From assembly GCA_950295325.1 (NCBI GenBank), contig OX485805.1, positions 17,409,501 to 17,473,500 on the forward strand: DNA of 64,000 nt, given 5' to 3'. Position 1 is the first letter of the stretch. Every line of letters begins with the position of its first letter. Below, piece after piece: positions 24,481-36,089 of the stretch. This DNA comes from Polytrichum commune. Lineage: Eukaryota; Streptophyta; Polytrichopsida; Polytrichales; Polytrichaceae. Below the pieces are notes generated by a model, which saw only the letters and a program-made list of their open reading frames with translations, was not told where the DNA came from and made no database searches. A program made the position numbers and the translations under genes.

Positions 24481-25059
24481 TATAACATTTATCTAAAAAG
24501 AAACAGATAATACAAGCAAATAGTAGAAGAACCCACTATGGAAAGTCTATTGTTCTATTCATGGAGAGAGTTGTTGCATTGGTGGTAGCTTGATAATAGG
24601 TTGGGGTGTAATGTGTTGGGAGATCCCAATGGTGCCTGGACTTATGGTACTTGTTCTCTTGTGTGTAATGATGTGATTGGGCCTTGGAGAGTGCGTGTCG
24701 GAGTTGGGTGGTGGAGGTTGGGAATGCACTTGATCACCCATAGCCAAAATACTCTTCATACTCAAAAACCACTTCAAAATTCATATTGATTCAATAGATA
24801 CAACTTTTCCACTCCACGATTTCATGTTTTCTTTTTCTATTGTGAGGAAAATTTGTGACTGTGGTGAAGGTACCTATGTGGTAGGATTGACAACATTGTT
24901 GTCAAGGATTTATTTGGATACTGTGAACGATACTTCATGAGAGGTAGAAGATCTGCAAAGAGCTTCCTATCGTCCTGAGTTCAAATTGAAGCATTCCAAA
25001 CCTTAGGAGGACTTTGGTTTGTCATGGCATACGATTCACTTTAACTTGTTCCAGGTGTC

Positions 25060-25550
25060 AGGCGGGACCTTCTCTAGAGTACTGGCTGGTGGCTCGAGAA
25101 AAGAGCTTATGGGAATCAAAGCTTCCTCCACTTCCTTGCCGGCACTACCACTTGCTTCAATAACCAACTCCTTGACTTCTCCCTTGGCTTACATAATAAA
25201 AGCAGGATCAAATCTGGACTTCAATGTTCTACGGGCTTCCTTGGCTTCGTCCCTCAATCTCATCAGCCTTTGTAGTAAGATTGTCCATTCTACCCCCTTT
25301 GACCTGTTAACTACATCAATCAATCGTCATTGTTATTTGTGCATTCATAGAATATTGATGAACTATGTGCATTTCGAAGTTTTATGTGTGGTGTGAAGAT
25401 GCCTTGTTTTTGGCCTCTTTGTCAGCCCAGGTCAGAACTGCCTTCCATGGTTAGTATTTGATGTGACGTCTTCACATCTTTCTCCATTACCGACCTAGAT
25501 GTTGTTGATGTCAAGGATCCAACAACATATTTAGCGTTGTCCAATTCACT
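25060..25550 (-). other. Coding-like minus-strand stretch, product not recognised
   Basis: Reading the minus strand gives amino-acid-like segments with plausible composition. ELDNAKYVVGSLTSTTSRS lies near 25540-25480, TWADKEAKNKA near 25420, LRDEAKEARRTLKSRFDPAF near 25260-25200, then KGEVKELVIEASGSAGKEVE, ending near 25070. One in-frame TAA separates the last two. The segments could be exons of a host gene transcribed head-to-head from the AEC gene, which starts about 100 bp away on the other strand. I do not recognise the family and cannot fix splice sites. Confidence 0.3.
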
Positions 25551-25592
25551 CCCATTTCACTAGTTCAAAACGCTTGGGCCATACATTGGCAC

Positions 25593-26470
25593 GAGTATGT
25601 TGTGCTCGAAGTTGTGATGATTGGGGTCACAGGAACTCTTGCTCATCAAAAGAGGAGAATGCTGAGGCTTATGATGTTTGAATGGCAACATTTGTTGTAT
25701 GGATGCAGAGATCTGGACAGCTTCCACCTGAGACTCCAGTAGTACTCAGCCAGGTGGCTTTCCGAGTGCTTATACCATGCTTCTTGATGACTAAGGTGTG
25801 TACTCCATTTCAGCGCTATCTACTTTATGTATTTGATTTTAATTATGTGTATTTGATATCGAGAGTAAAATATAGTTCTTGATTTTTCAAACACATGGTT
25901 TGGAGGAAACAATGCTTTGGCCTCTTGGGCTCTGTTTCTCTTAGCACAAATTTGACTCTGCCTCTCTTGAAATTCAAGGTGGTCTTTGTTCTGAATGTCT
26001 GTCATTTTTCTGCAGGTTGCAGTGACACTTGCCTTGCATCCTTCAGCAAGTTTACTCTTCTTGCCCCTTTTTGCCATTGCTCAGGTGCGGGTTTTCGTTT
26101 CACATTGGTTTGTGTTACTTTGAGTCGTTTCCCAGGTGTTGCTTTTAAGTCTTTTATCTATGTTCTGCTGGAACTTGTACAAACAGACCGCTGATCAATT
26201 TGTGACTGCTTCCAGGTACTCGTAGGGGCAGTTCTTGGAAAGTTAGCATGTTGAATTGTGTACAGAGAACCAACTTTGGTCCTGAAAGTAAGCACCATAC
26301 TAGCTAAGCCAGTTTCTGCAGATATAACCACCTCAGTAGGACCTGCCCTTGCAGATCAAATGGCGGAATCTCCAGGTCTCAATCTGTTTCTTATTGGCAA
26401 CCATTGGAACAGATCAAAACAATACACTGCAGCCAAGAAGGATGCGATAATAACTGCAGCATGTGCCTTT
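25593..26470 (+). pseudogene. AEC-family transporter gene, 5' half (split by a 15.5-kb insertion)
   Basis: Exon-sized segments match the N-terminal half of AEC (auxin efflux carrier / Mem_trans) permeases. A segment near 25596-25650 reads VLEVVMIGVTGTLA. Exon 25709-25795 reads QLPPETPVVLSQVAFRVLIP then CFLMTK. Exon 26016-26084 reads VAVTLALHPSASLLFLPLFA. Exon 26216-26287 reads VLVGAVLGKLA, with an in-frame TGA at 26252-26254. The last exon starts near 26436 and runs KKDAIITAACAF up to 26470. Acceptors and donors are GT-AG for the middle exons. The sequence stops abruptly at TTT, where the element begins; the gene resumes at 41933 in the same frame. The role would be membrane transport of organic anions or auxin-like substrates, inferred from family only. 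With the insertion and the stop it is a pseudogene as read. Confidence 0.72.
26467..26470. other. Target-site duplication CTTT, left
   Basis: CTTT directly abuts the left TIR and is repeated at 41929-41932 after the right TIR. Keeping only one copy restores the AEC reading frame. Confidence 0.8.
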
Positions 26471-26498
26471 AACACTATATTCGTTAAATTGAGACTTT
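26471..26498. repeat. Left terminal inverted repeat of the 15.5-kb element
   Basis: 28 bases beginning AACACTATATTCGTTAAATT are a perfect inverse of 41901-41928. Just inside, GAGACTTTCTCTAGTCTC forms a small subterminal hairpin. Confidence 0.85.
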
Positions 26499-26979
26499 CT
26501 CTAGTCTCAAATTAATATATGGATCACACAACATTCCGTGTTCCGAAACTATATTGAGAACAATCTCAAATATATTATATGTTCTAATATCCCAAATCTA
26601 TTTTGTGTGGACTCAACACCAACTTCATCAACAAAAACACTTTGGGTAGAGCACTCCAAACTAGTTTCACCCAATCAACATATAAAATGATTTCTATTAT
26701 TAGCATGGTCAATAAAATATGCACCTTGCAACATACAAAGTGCATGCAATAAATGCGTATTTCTTCAATGGAAAATTTAGTCCTAAACTTAATAAAAAAA
26801 TAATCTTCACAATTGTATTGAAATATAGTAAATGGATATTCATCCAACCCCAAACAATATAGCATTCGCAAGTTCTACCCAAACTTTGCCCCAAGTTTGA
26901 GGAGCACACATATGAGTAATATATATTCGTCGAATTATTGTTTACACTATAATCATGCTAACACAATCCTACCAACTTC
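26499..26979. other. Subterminal non-coding region of the 15.5-kb element
   Basis: AT-rich, with short inverted words of the TTGAGA/TCTCAA type (near 26488-26510 and 26553-26570). No gene is visible. Confidence 0.5.
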
Positions 26980-29900
26980 TCATTCAACGTGGGTTGCTTC
27001 TTCTGCGATCCGAGCAAGGTTGTCTTTTGCAAACGTTATGTACTTTTGAGGGATGGACACCGATCCACTATGATTTTTCCGTGGTTTCCATGCTATGAAT
27101 ATGGAATCTGTATCTACCCAAGATGGACCATGCTCAAAATCCACCTTCCACCGAAAGTGTTGGTTTGTATCCCAGCCTGTATAATGCCGAACAATATCTT
27201 CATTCCGTGCTGTCGGTCGGTAGTACTCTACTTGTATCTGTCGAAAATGAGGGCTAGAAGTCACAAAATTTGGTTTGGACAAAGCTCTTGCCACCCACAC
27301 TGGCTTTGCATATGTCTCATCTCCCGGGCGCAAAATGAGCATATAACCTTCATGACAATCCACTGCAATGGGGAAAGATGGTGGCGGACGACTACTAGCA
27401 GGCCCCACATAATGGTCGTCCACATCAAACTCCTCTCGCACCTCTCCATTTCCCAAAAGACTAGCCTCCGAAGGTTGTACATTGACACGTGTTTGTGGCC
27501 AAACCCATGCCTTAAAGTAAGGGGTGTATCTTGATGAAGGTTTGCCAAAGCGCCACGTACACGTGTCCAATATTGTATCCAACTTCCGTAACGAAGCCAA
27601 CACGATCCACCAACATCCGCTACCCTCAAACTTTCCCAATATTGTATGAAGCCTGATATGCCTTTACCAATGTCCTCCAAATTCTTCATGGGTATTGGTT
27701 TGCAAGGCTTAGGCTCTCCGTCCGGCAACATCGTCCTTCCCTCCCCATCAACACGCCATACAAGGAGACCCTCCGGCGGGCTCCAGTCTTGTGACGTGCA
27801 CAACAACTTGTATTGCATGGCGGGGACACCATCGTCACGCACGTAGAACCGAAATTGTTGTGCCTTCGTATGTCCGATCAATCGGTGAGCTCCGCTTCGA
27901 ATATACGGTTCTATAAATGCCTTGAAGTCTGGAACCTCCTCGATCATATGGGGGATGACGGGAATGTTCTCCAAATCCATGTACTACTTCATCAACAATG
28001 GGATTGTTGGAAAATCCTCCTCGCGCAACTTCATGCTCCACCGCCCAAAATATGCATCAATATCATCGTGCGTGTGGCCTACCAATAGAAAGGACACAAA
28101 AACCTCCTTGAAAATGCCTTTCGCAACCAACAACGACCAATATGCAAAAACATATCTACTTTTATTGTCCTTCGCACAATTGTCCAATTGGACACGCAGA
28201 GTTGGGGGCAAATTCTTGGCAATCACATCTTCACTTGGTGGCTCCGGCAACGAGTGCACGCACACATCTCTTCCATCCAAGACCGCTTCATATAGAGGTG
28301 TTGATCCCGAGTTTTTAAATAACAATCTTGATGAATAGGACGGCGGTTTCTCCAAATCACGTAAAAGCTTCGCAAATGACCCTATCGTGTGGTTTGAATC
28401 CGCCGGATACAAATCAAGAGCATAATGAGCATACTTGACATCACCATGTCCATGTGCAATCATTCCTGCAATGCGAACCCAGTGGCTTAGTATTCAACTA
28501 TAACACAAAAAAATTCACATGGTGTACATCTATCGCCTCAAGCACAAACCTAAGAGCACAAAATTGTGTTTAGGTAATGCATTGTAATAGTTTTCAAAAT
28601 CACATGTAACAGATACAGGAAGCTTAAAAAGGCTGTCCGTGACTTTGATTCGATTTGCAAAACATGGTGAGGCTGTTTTGGCATGGTCCATTTTGTCATG
28701 GATGATTGTAAGGACCTCCAAAGGCCTAGAGACGGACAAAGCTCTATTTGTGTAGTAATCATTACGGTGTGCCTCTTGCATGTTCACATGCTTGAAATAG
28801 TTCATTTGATGTGCTGCAAAGGACTCTGTCCCCATCGTGTGTGCATCTCGAAGGCGTTTCAACTTCTCGCATTTGGAACAACGGGCAAATTTGTCACCAC
28901 GTCTTTTTGTAATGTATTCGCTAAAGTTCGATTTCTTTATTGCACTCAATTCGACAATGAAATTGGGTCCAACCCGGCCTTTTCGCCAACTGAGTTTACG
29001 TCCAACAATATGTCTTTCCATTTCGTGCCTGTAGGAAGAACCTTCTCCACAACCTTTTCGCCGGTTGCGAGTGTGCGTGTTTTGTGCGGCATTGCATCGG
29101 CAAGGGGGACAATGATGGTTGGCAGAGTGGCTGTTGCTTGTCTCGTTGCTTCCCTTGGTTTCTTCAAGCCCGTATTCCCATGGTGACGAGACTGGCGTCC
29201 TTCTTTGGCATACGCGGCTTGTCTATAAAATTCCGCTTTCAACACACCGTGAATGGTGTACCATGCCGTACAACACACGTCTATGCTCTCAAGGGTGATG
29301 ACCTTGCGACCTGCTCCGTTCACATGTATCGCCCTATGGACATCAAGTTTTTTAGTGGATCTTAGACGGAAATCTCCAAGCCACATTTCCTCACGGATGG
29401 CCTTCAATTTATCCCTTGGGAACAATTGGCAACAACGATGTACACAACAATCCTTTGTGGCAACTTCTCTAATAGACTCCTCACAGAGCAACCTTTGACG
29501 TTTACACTCATTTGCAGACGGAGTAGGACGTGCCAATGTATCGTACTTCCGTAGGCCTTTGCGTAGCCGAATGTTTGCTTGGAGCTCCTGTTGGATTTGG
29601 ATGTGTCGTCGCTCATGGTCATGCAAGCTAACCCCCTCAATTATCACATTCCTCAACGGCCACCTTCGCAACGAGAACCTATGAGTTGGATTGACTTCGG
29701 AATGTACGAGTGATTCCAATATAACAACTCCGACGTCCTCGGTGCCAAGGGGGTTTTCATCAATGCAATCTTGTGGATGTGTGTTACGACAAATACCCTC
29801 CGCCACAACAACTCCACTGTCATTAACAAGTACCACATCCAAATTCACCCATGAAGCTCGTGAAAGCCCTGCACATTCCACTATGGGGCAAAAAGGTGCG

Positions 29901-30046
29901 GATGGCGAAGAACCCCCCAAAGGACCTTCATCTGCACTGTCATCAAAACTATCCTCCCCGACAATGTCTAGCTCATCCCCAGACGGAGATGAAGTGGTGC
30001 CCATGTAATCAGAGAAGGAATCACATCTTCCCCCAACTCCCTCCAT
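26980..30046 (-). pseudogene. DUF7869-like protein, candidate transposase/integrase of the 15.5-kb element
   Basis: Two minus-strand exons, 30046-28550 and 28465-26980, join across an 84-bp GT-AG intron in phase (…FVLLG|MIAHGHG…). The N-terminus is acidic and disordered, followed by a Cys-rich segment (KDCCVHRCCQLF). A CSKCEKLKRLRDAH motif precedes the DUF7869 core: IIHDKMDHAKTASP, then MIAHGHG, then VQLDNCAKDNKSRYVFAY, then FLLVGHTHDDIDAYFGRWS. These Asp-rich, RNase H-like motifs are shared by DUF7869 proteins of animals and plants, generally thought TE-derived. The C-terminus has a WVARAL...IQVEYYRPT module. Breaks: a frameshift near 28950, an in-frame TAG at 27986-27984 (the same frame continues with YMDLENIPVIP), and a frameshift near 27640. 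Start chosen at MEGVGG; an ATG lies 21 bases further upstream. Ten palindromes lie just upstream. Confidence 0.75.
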
Positions 30047-30245
30047 TGCGCCTACACATGTGCACATGAAATCTCAAATAAAATGGACAAAATGTAAGGA
30101 TACAAAAGAATCAATTGATGGAGAAGGTAAGACACAATGATCATTTGGGACAACGCGGCCCGACACATGTGGAACACATCTACTATTAGATCTCCCAATA
30201 TTGTGCATCAGTCCAAAAATGCTCCACAACATAGTTTGGGAGCGG

Positions 30246-30890
30246 GTTTGGGTCGACCGACTCAAACCTTGTACCATGATGCGTCCAAATCCATTTACAA
30301 TTCGTTCACGGAATGGGGTTTGGGTTTGGGTCGACCGACCCAAACTTTATAGGGTTAACCCACCCACACTGGAGTACAGGTTTGAGTCGGTCGACCCAAA
30401 CCTTGTCAATGTCATATTAAAACCTCTCACAGTTGGGCAGGGGTTTGAGTTGACCGACCCAAACTTGATCACCGTAAATCCACCCACAGGGGGTAGTGGT
30501 TTGGATCAGTCGACCTAAACCTTAAAACATGATGCGTTTAGGCTAGTACTGAGTCCGTCTAACCCTTTTGAACATATGAATTAAGGGCCATTAACAATTC
30601 GTTCGCGATGTGGAAAAAAGTTTGGGTCGACCGACCCAAACCTTCTCAATGTCATATAAAAACCTTCCAATGTGGGGTAGGGGTTTGGGTCGACCGACCC
30701 AAACCTCCTCAGGGTCACACCATATCCGCCAACATTGGGGTGTGGGTTCGGGTCGACCGACCCAAACCTCCTGAGGGTCATACCCTACCCTCGAACAATG
30801 GGGTGTGGGTTTGGGTCAACCGACCCAAACCTCCTCATCGTCGTACTCAATTCGCCCACAATTGGGTGTGGGCGAGGGTCGACGGACCCT
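30246..30890. repeat. Ten dispersed 22-bp palindromes upstream of the DUF7869-like gene
   Basis: Copies at 30246, 30324, 30380, 30443, 30499, 30620, 30683, 30746, 30809 and about 30870 have arms GTTTGGGTCG and CGACCCAAAC around a two-base core (mostly AC here). Several carry one or two mismatches. The spacing is irregular (about 55-120 bp, with three consecutive 63-bp steps), unlike the strict 32-bp array at 34162. The same palindrome is found only within this element in the window. Confidence 0.85.
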
Positions 30891-30899
30891 AAATCACCG

Positions 30900-33800
30900 C
30901 AAAATCCGGCGTTTAATGCGGCGGAAATCACGATGTGGTTGGCTTTTTGCTCATTGCAAAGTTCACAGTGGGGTTGCATGCTGTGGATAGCTGCTCATGA
31001 ACGACAGCATGCACAAACCTTGAAGTACAGCTCCGACTGAGAGTTCTCCCTATGAATTCAGGAGTGTGAGAACAGAAAAAAAAGACCGACTTTTGAGGGG
31101 TGCGCCCCTTTATACTATCCACCTCCGCTTCCCCGACTTCCTCATTGGATGCCTTCACCGCCTAGTTTCCCGCCTACTTCTCTAGGTTATTTCAAACCTC
31201 CTGACAGAATCCCCCAGTTTTTGTTAATTAAAGAAAATGCGCATCTAACCTCAGCCGTCATCTGGGTTATCCCAGCCGTCATCTGGATACCCCAGCCGTC
31301 ATCTAAGTTAGCGTCTGACTGTATTGACGGTGCGTATTGAAAGTAATGTGGATATTTAATCCGTTTTTCATTGTTTTGTGTGGTTATGACATGCACCATG
31401 CACATATGTGAGGAAGGGTGGCGGCCACATTAATTTTTTTAAATGTCATGAGGAGAGAATGTTTGTGATAAGTGATTTAGAACAAAAACTTCTACAATGT
31501 CACCCTAATGCATCATATACATATTAAATGATGATATTGATCTACTTTAACTCAAACATTACGGTATGGCATTAACCAATATGTAGACAAAAGAAGTCTA
31601 TTAAACATTGTGTAACGCCTTATGGTAAGAGTCACTAAATACAATAGTTAAAGTGGTTATGAAGATCCTCGCAAGGGGAATTATTAATTTTGAAATCAAA
31701 TTATGTCATGACAAAGTTCATTTATTGTTCCAAATCTGAATTTGCAACAATGCAAGTGACAAGAGCTTTTATATATAATATGTTGTCATCCCTAAACCCT
31801 AAACCCTACAATATTGTCCTATTCTCTCGCATGCAACTGTGGCAATGACGAATGTATGTGGACGTCGATAAGGGGATACTAACTACCAATGTCGCTTTTG
31901 AGTTCAATATTTCCATGCTAATTGAATCCATCCTCAAGTTCACTTCAAGTTTACTAATGTGTGTGCACAAAACATCCAAAGTTGAACCCTAAACCCTTAT
32001 AACGTCCACAACATGAAATACGTATTGACTAAACCCTACACCAATTAGTATATCATGTTTAGACGTTCCAAATAATATATTCACATGATCAAGATTGTGT
32101 TCACTATAACCTTCCTATTAGACTCTTCTTCATATACAAACAACATTTGACAATGTTATATCTTTCTCCATTATCTAATATACGTGGAGGGAACAATGAA
32201 CAACAACACGATAAAGTTAGACCCCTAAATCCTAATAACATCCACAACATGAAATGTTATTTGAATAAACACAAGACCAATTAGTATATCACGTTTACAC
32301 GTACCAAATAACAACTTATCATACTCAACATCGTCTTTACTATAACCTTCCTATAAGACTCTTCTCACCAGTAAGTCAATGTTGTACGTTAATATTGGAT
32401 AGATTAATATGTTATAACCCTGACTCCTAAACCCTAAACCCTAAACCCTAAACCCCAAATCTTGTAGTTGTTCAGTGCTACCTCCATATACAAACAACAT
32501 CAAGTTTATCTTGCGCCATTATCTAATATACTTGGAGCGAACCTTCAATAACAACATGATTGCTTGAAGGGCTTCATATGATGTTGTGGTTCTCCGAATT
32601 TGCTTTTATATCACATTCCAAGTACATATATCACGATCCATGGTTTATTGGCGACTATGTGATTCATCAAAGTGAATATCTAGGGGATACCCTATAAAAC
32701 TTGAGCATGTTAGCATTTTGAAATAAAGATCATGCAATTCCAAACCCTCACAATATGCACTTGGGGAAGGTATTCATTTAGGCTCCACATTCAAATATCC
32801 TCAATTTCCGAATTTCATGTTGGGGGGTGGGGATTGTCTTTTTTATTCATTGCATATTGTGTGAGTTGTTGGCATCAATGGTAAAGTCTAAATGTCAATG
32901 ATTACATCGTTAAATGTCACGTAATTGCATTTTTTTTCTAACGTGCTCAAACAAACGAGAAACCAATGACTTCAACTTGTTTGGAAAATTTAGTTAATGG
33001 TGTCATGTAAGTAGGGGTTAAGTATTAGTGTTAGCATAAAGTTGCGTTGTAAAGATGCATTAGTTGTATAAATGGTTTAATTTTTTAGAATACCTCATTT
33101 GATGTATACCTTAGGCTACTCCAAAGTCTATTGAAAATTGTACTACCCGCTAAGGGTTTACTCCTTAGAGGGATGTGAGTTAGGGTTCCCCGTAACCCTA
33201 TTCCCGTTGCTGCCCTAATCACGTTGGCACCCTATTCGTGCGGTTGGGGGCCAATTCCCGAGGCCAACAAAACCCCAGCCGCCAAGCATTCTCCTCCTTT
33301 CTCTCTCTCTCCTCGCCAACCTTTCGCTCCGCGCCTCTTGTGGAAGCGCCGCCTCTCCTGAAGCGCCGCTTTCGCGAAGCGCCGTGGCGATTCAGGGTGG
33401 CACTTTTCTTTACATTCCTTCCCCACCCTACTTTTCTTCTTCTTCCCACCCTTCTCTTGCTGTAGCAGCAGATTGCACTTCTGCAATCTTAGAAGTTAGG
33501 TAGTGTTGCTCATTGTATCATTGTTGAAGTGTTTTCCAGATTGTTGAAGGGTTTTCCAACATTCTGTGTGAGCTTTAGGCAGTGCTTGCGAGAGTTAGAA
33601 GTGCGGATGAGTGCTTGTGAGTGCATGTGAGTGCTTGTGAGTGCTTGTGAGTGCTTGTCAGATTAGGAAGTTCGATAAGAGATACAAAAGTGATACAAAA
33701 GTGATTTCAGAGATTTAGTTATTGTTTTGAGAGATTCAGTTGTTGTTTTAAGAGACTCAGTGGTTATTATGAGAGATTCAGTTGTTGTTTGAGAGTTACA

Positions 33801-34130
33801 ATTGTTGTTTGAGTGATTCTGAAGAGACTCAAGAGTTGTGTGAGAGATTGTGGATTTATTGAGAGATTCAACAAAGGTTTGAAATCTCTGGTAGTTGTTT
33901 GTGAGTTTTAGCGTGCCTGCGAATAGGAATTCACTGATTTTGTCTTAGTCGAAGAAGAGCACTTGTTCAAAAGCAACCATCTGCAACGACTACAACAACA
34001 ACTGTCAGCAAAGGTATTGTTTTTTAAGGGGTTCCAATATGTGTTTATTAATTGACAGTGTTGTAGCATACACAATGCATAAGCATTGTATGCTACATGC
34101 CAAGTTTAAAAAACAATATTAAAATAAACA
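30900..34130. other. Divergent intergenic region with telomere-like tracts and GC-rich leader
   Basis: Lies between the two outward-facing gene blocks. Near 31252-31310 a CCCAGCCGTCATCTGG(A/G)TA unit is repeated about three times. CCCTAAA-type telomeric words occur at about 31790-31806 and 32430-32457 (three to four consecutive units). The block 33230-33490 is GC-rich with repeated GAAGCGCCG words. 33600-33660 holds a 10-bp GTGAGTGCTT tandem, and 33700-33900 repeated AGAGATTCAGTTGTTGTTT units. I infer that 33200-34700 is the promoter and 5' leader of the plus-strand gene. No exon is recognised. Confidence 0.45.
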
Positions 34131-34161
34131 GTTTTGGGAGACGACCCAAACACAACCTCAT

Positions 34162-34503
34162 GTTTGGGTCGATCGACCCAAACTCAGCCTCAGGTTTGGG
34201 TCGAGCGACCCAAACCTAACATCTTGTTTGGGTCGGTCGACCCAAACACAACCTCATGTTTGGGTCGAGCGACCCAAACCTAGCATCTTGTTTGGGTCGG
34301 TCGACCCAAACACAATCTCATGTTTGGGTCGAGCGACCCAAACCTAGCATCTTGTTTGGGTCGCTCGACCCAAACACAACCTCATGTTTGGGTCGAGCGA
34401 CCCAAACTCAGCCTCAAGTTTGGGTCGAGCGACCCAAACTCAGCCTCAAGTTTGGGTCGAGCGACCCAAACCTAGCATCTTGTTTGGGTCGAGCGACCCA
34501 AAC
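34162..34503. repeat. Array of eleven 22-bp palindromes at an exact 32-bp period
   Basis: Copies start at 34162, 34194, 34226, 34258, 34290, 34322, 34354, 34386, 34418, 34450 and 34482; a half copy precedes at about 34133. Arms GTTTGGGTCG and CGACCCAAAC are almost invariant, while the central two bases vary (AT, AG, GT, CT). Three alternating 10-base spacers occur: CTAGCATCTT, ACAACCTCAT and TCAGCCTCA(A/G). The 32-bp period is about three helical turns, so all sites face the same side of the DNA. The array sits 550-210 bp upstream of the plus-strand start codon. Confidence 0.92.
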
Positions 34504-36067
34504 TTAACCTCATTTTTATAAACGTATCAGGACATCAATGATGATAAAGACGATATAAAGTGCAGATCCACCTACAAATAACAAAGTACCATATTACCTT
34601 ACAAATGACTATTATATCACAATATACAATCCACGAAAAATGTGCATTTGTTCAATCTGGAGAAGTTTGGGTCGAACGACCGAAACTAACATTATTTCTT
34701 CTTGTCGTGCAGATGGCCCCAAAGAAAAGACCTGGAGAAAGGTGGTTCATGCTTGCGCCAGACATGTTATGGCAAGAACACGAAACACCACAAGATGACT
34801 CCTATGTCCCTAAGGACGGGCTTGTCATAGCCTGGTCTATTCAAGTGGTGAAAGCATCACTTTATAAAATGATATTTGTTGTGAAAGTTGGGACCGTAGA
34901 GAAGCATACATGGGCCACTCTTATGGGGTGGGAGGTGGCATCGGTTCAAGCTCTTGGAGACTACGTGGATGTCGTCCTCGAGAACACCGCTGTGCAGAAC
35001 ACCCATATGTTCATGCACCAGTTCTCCGAACCCTTTGACGCTATATATGCAAAGGAGACGTGTGTGGATCCAGACGTCATCAAACCGGAGTCAATATTCA
35101 TCGACGGAAGTATATCGAACACAAAGGTGTCGAGCCGGTTTACAAAACTGAAACATGCGATCAGCGTGCTGAACAAGACCCTGCAGACCAAGTCCAAATC
35201 TCAGCAACCAGTGAGGCGGAAAGCACCAGCTGAGGAAGGTGCAGGGTCGTCAAGGCCCCAATCGGTGAGGAAGCCGCGACCAGTACCGGCTGACTCAAGA
35301 CGAACCACTCCCTCTGAGACACCGGCGGATAGCGCTCCTCCTACGCCCTCAGGAAGCCGGCAAACAACTCCGTCCAAGAGGGCCAGAGAGTCATCTGTGA
35401 TGATTGACGAGCCAGTCTCTCCTGAGTTGCGTATGCCGAAGCCCGGCCAGGAAGTGGATGCAGGGGAGATCCAAAAAATCGTGAACAATTTCACGACAAA
35501 ATGCTCCCATTGTTTTTTCATGGGCAGGGATTTTAAGTTCGACGTCAACATCAACCAGTGCCATCTAGCGCCACCAGAAAAGTGTGTCCGGGCAAAAGAA
35601 GACGCCTACGTCAACTGGATAATTGCACAGATCGTTAGCGAGCAATTCAAAGACGACAGGCAAACGATTGTAATGATGCCACAAGGACAAAAGAAAATGC
35701 CCACACCTGAGATGTGGCCGACAATTCAGAAAGGGGATTTCTGGCTGATAGACGGCCAGCACAGCGTGGAGGCGTCGAAGAAAATCCAACTGATGACTGA
35801 GTGGGACGATCCCAACCATCAGAAGGAGAAGTTGAAGGTGTGGAAGGCACTGGTGGTGTGGTCTGACGATGAGACCCGACTGAGCGACATCTCCCGTTAC
35901 TTCAACATGGGGAATAAGAAAAGGGCCTACCAAGCTTCCTAGATAAGGAATATCATGGCCTCGCGGGAGGTGTGGGAGTTATATGGTAGGCCTCCCAAGG
36001 AGAGGGAGAATGCGAAGGACAAAAATCCAAAGTGGGAGGTGACTATTGTGAGGGCCTTCCATTTGTG

Positions 36068-36089
36068 GTTTGGGTCGATCGACCCAAAC
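36068..36089. repeat. Element palindrome within intron 1
   Basis: Perfect copy (arms GTTTGGGTCG and CGACCCAAAC, core AT), 29 bases after the exon 1 donor and 90 before the exon 2 acceptor. Confidence 0.9.

Noticed and set aside
30600-31040. Plus- and minus-strand ORFs rich in FGSVDPNP or VDRPKP as repeat proteins
   Set aside because: They are translations of the palindromes and their spacers upstream of a gene.
31790-32460. Chromosome end or telomere
   Set aside because: Only a few CCCTAAA units occur, interrupted by other sequence and inside a bounded transposon.
33219-33486. Arginine/lysine-rich minus-strand ORFs in the GC-rich block
   Set aside because: Composition follows the GAAGCGCCG and CT-rich tracts of a probable leader region; no homology recognised.
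34133-34503. CRISPR-like array (regular 22-bp repeats with 10-bp spacers)
   Set aside because: The spacers are only 10 bp and fall into three recurring types, the repeat is a full palindrome, no cas gene is present, and the DNA is plant nuclear.
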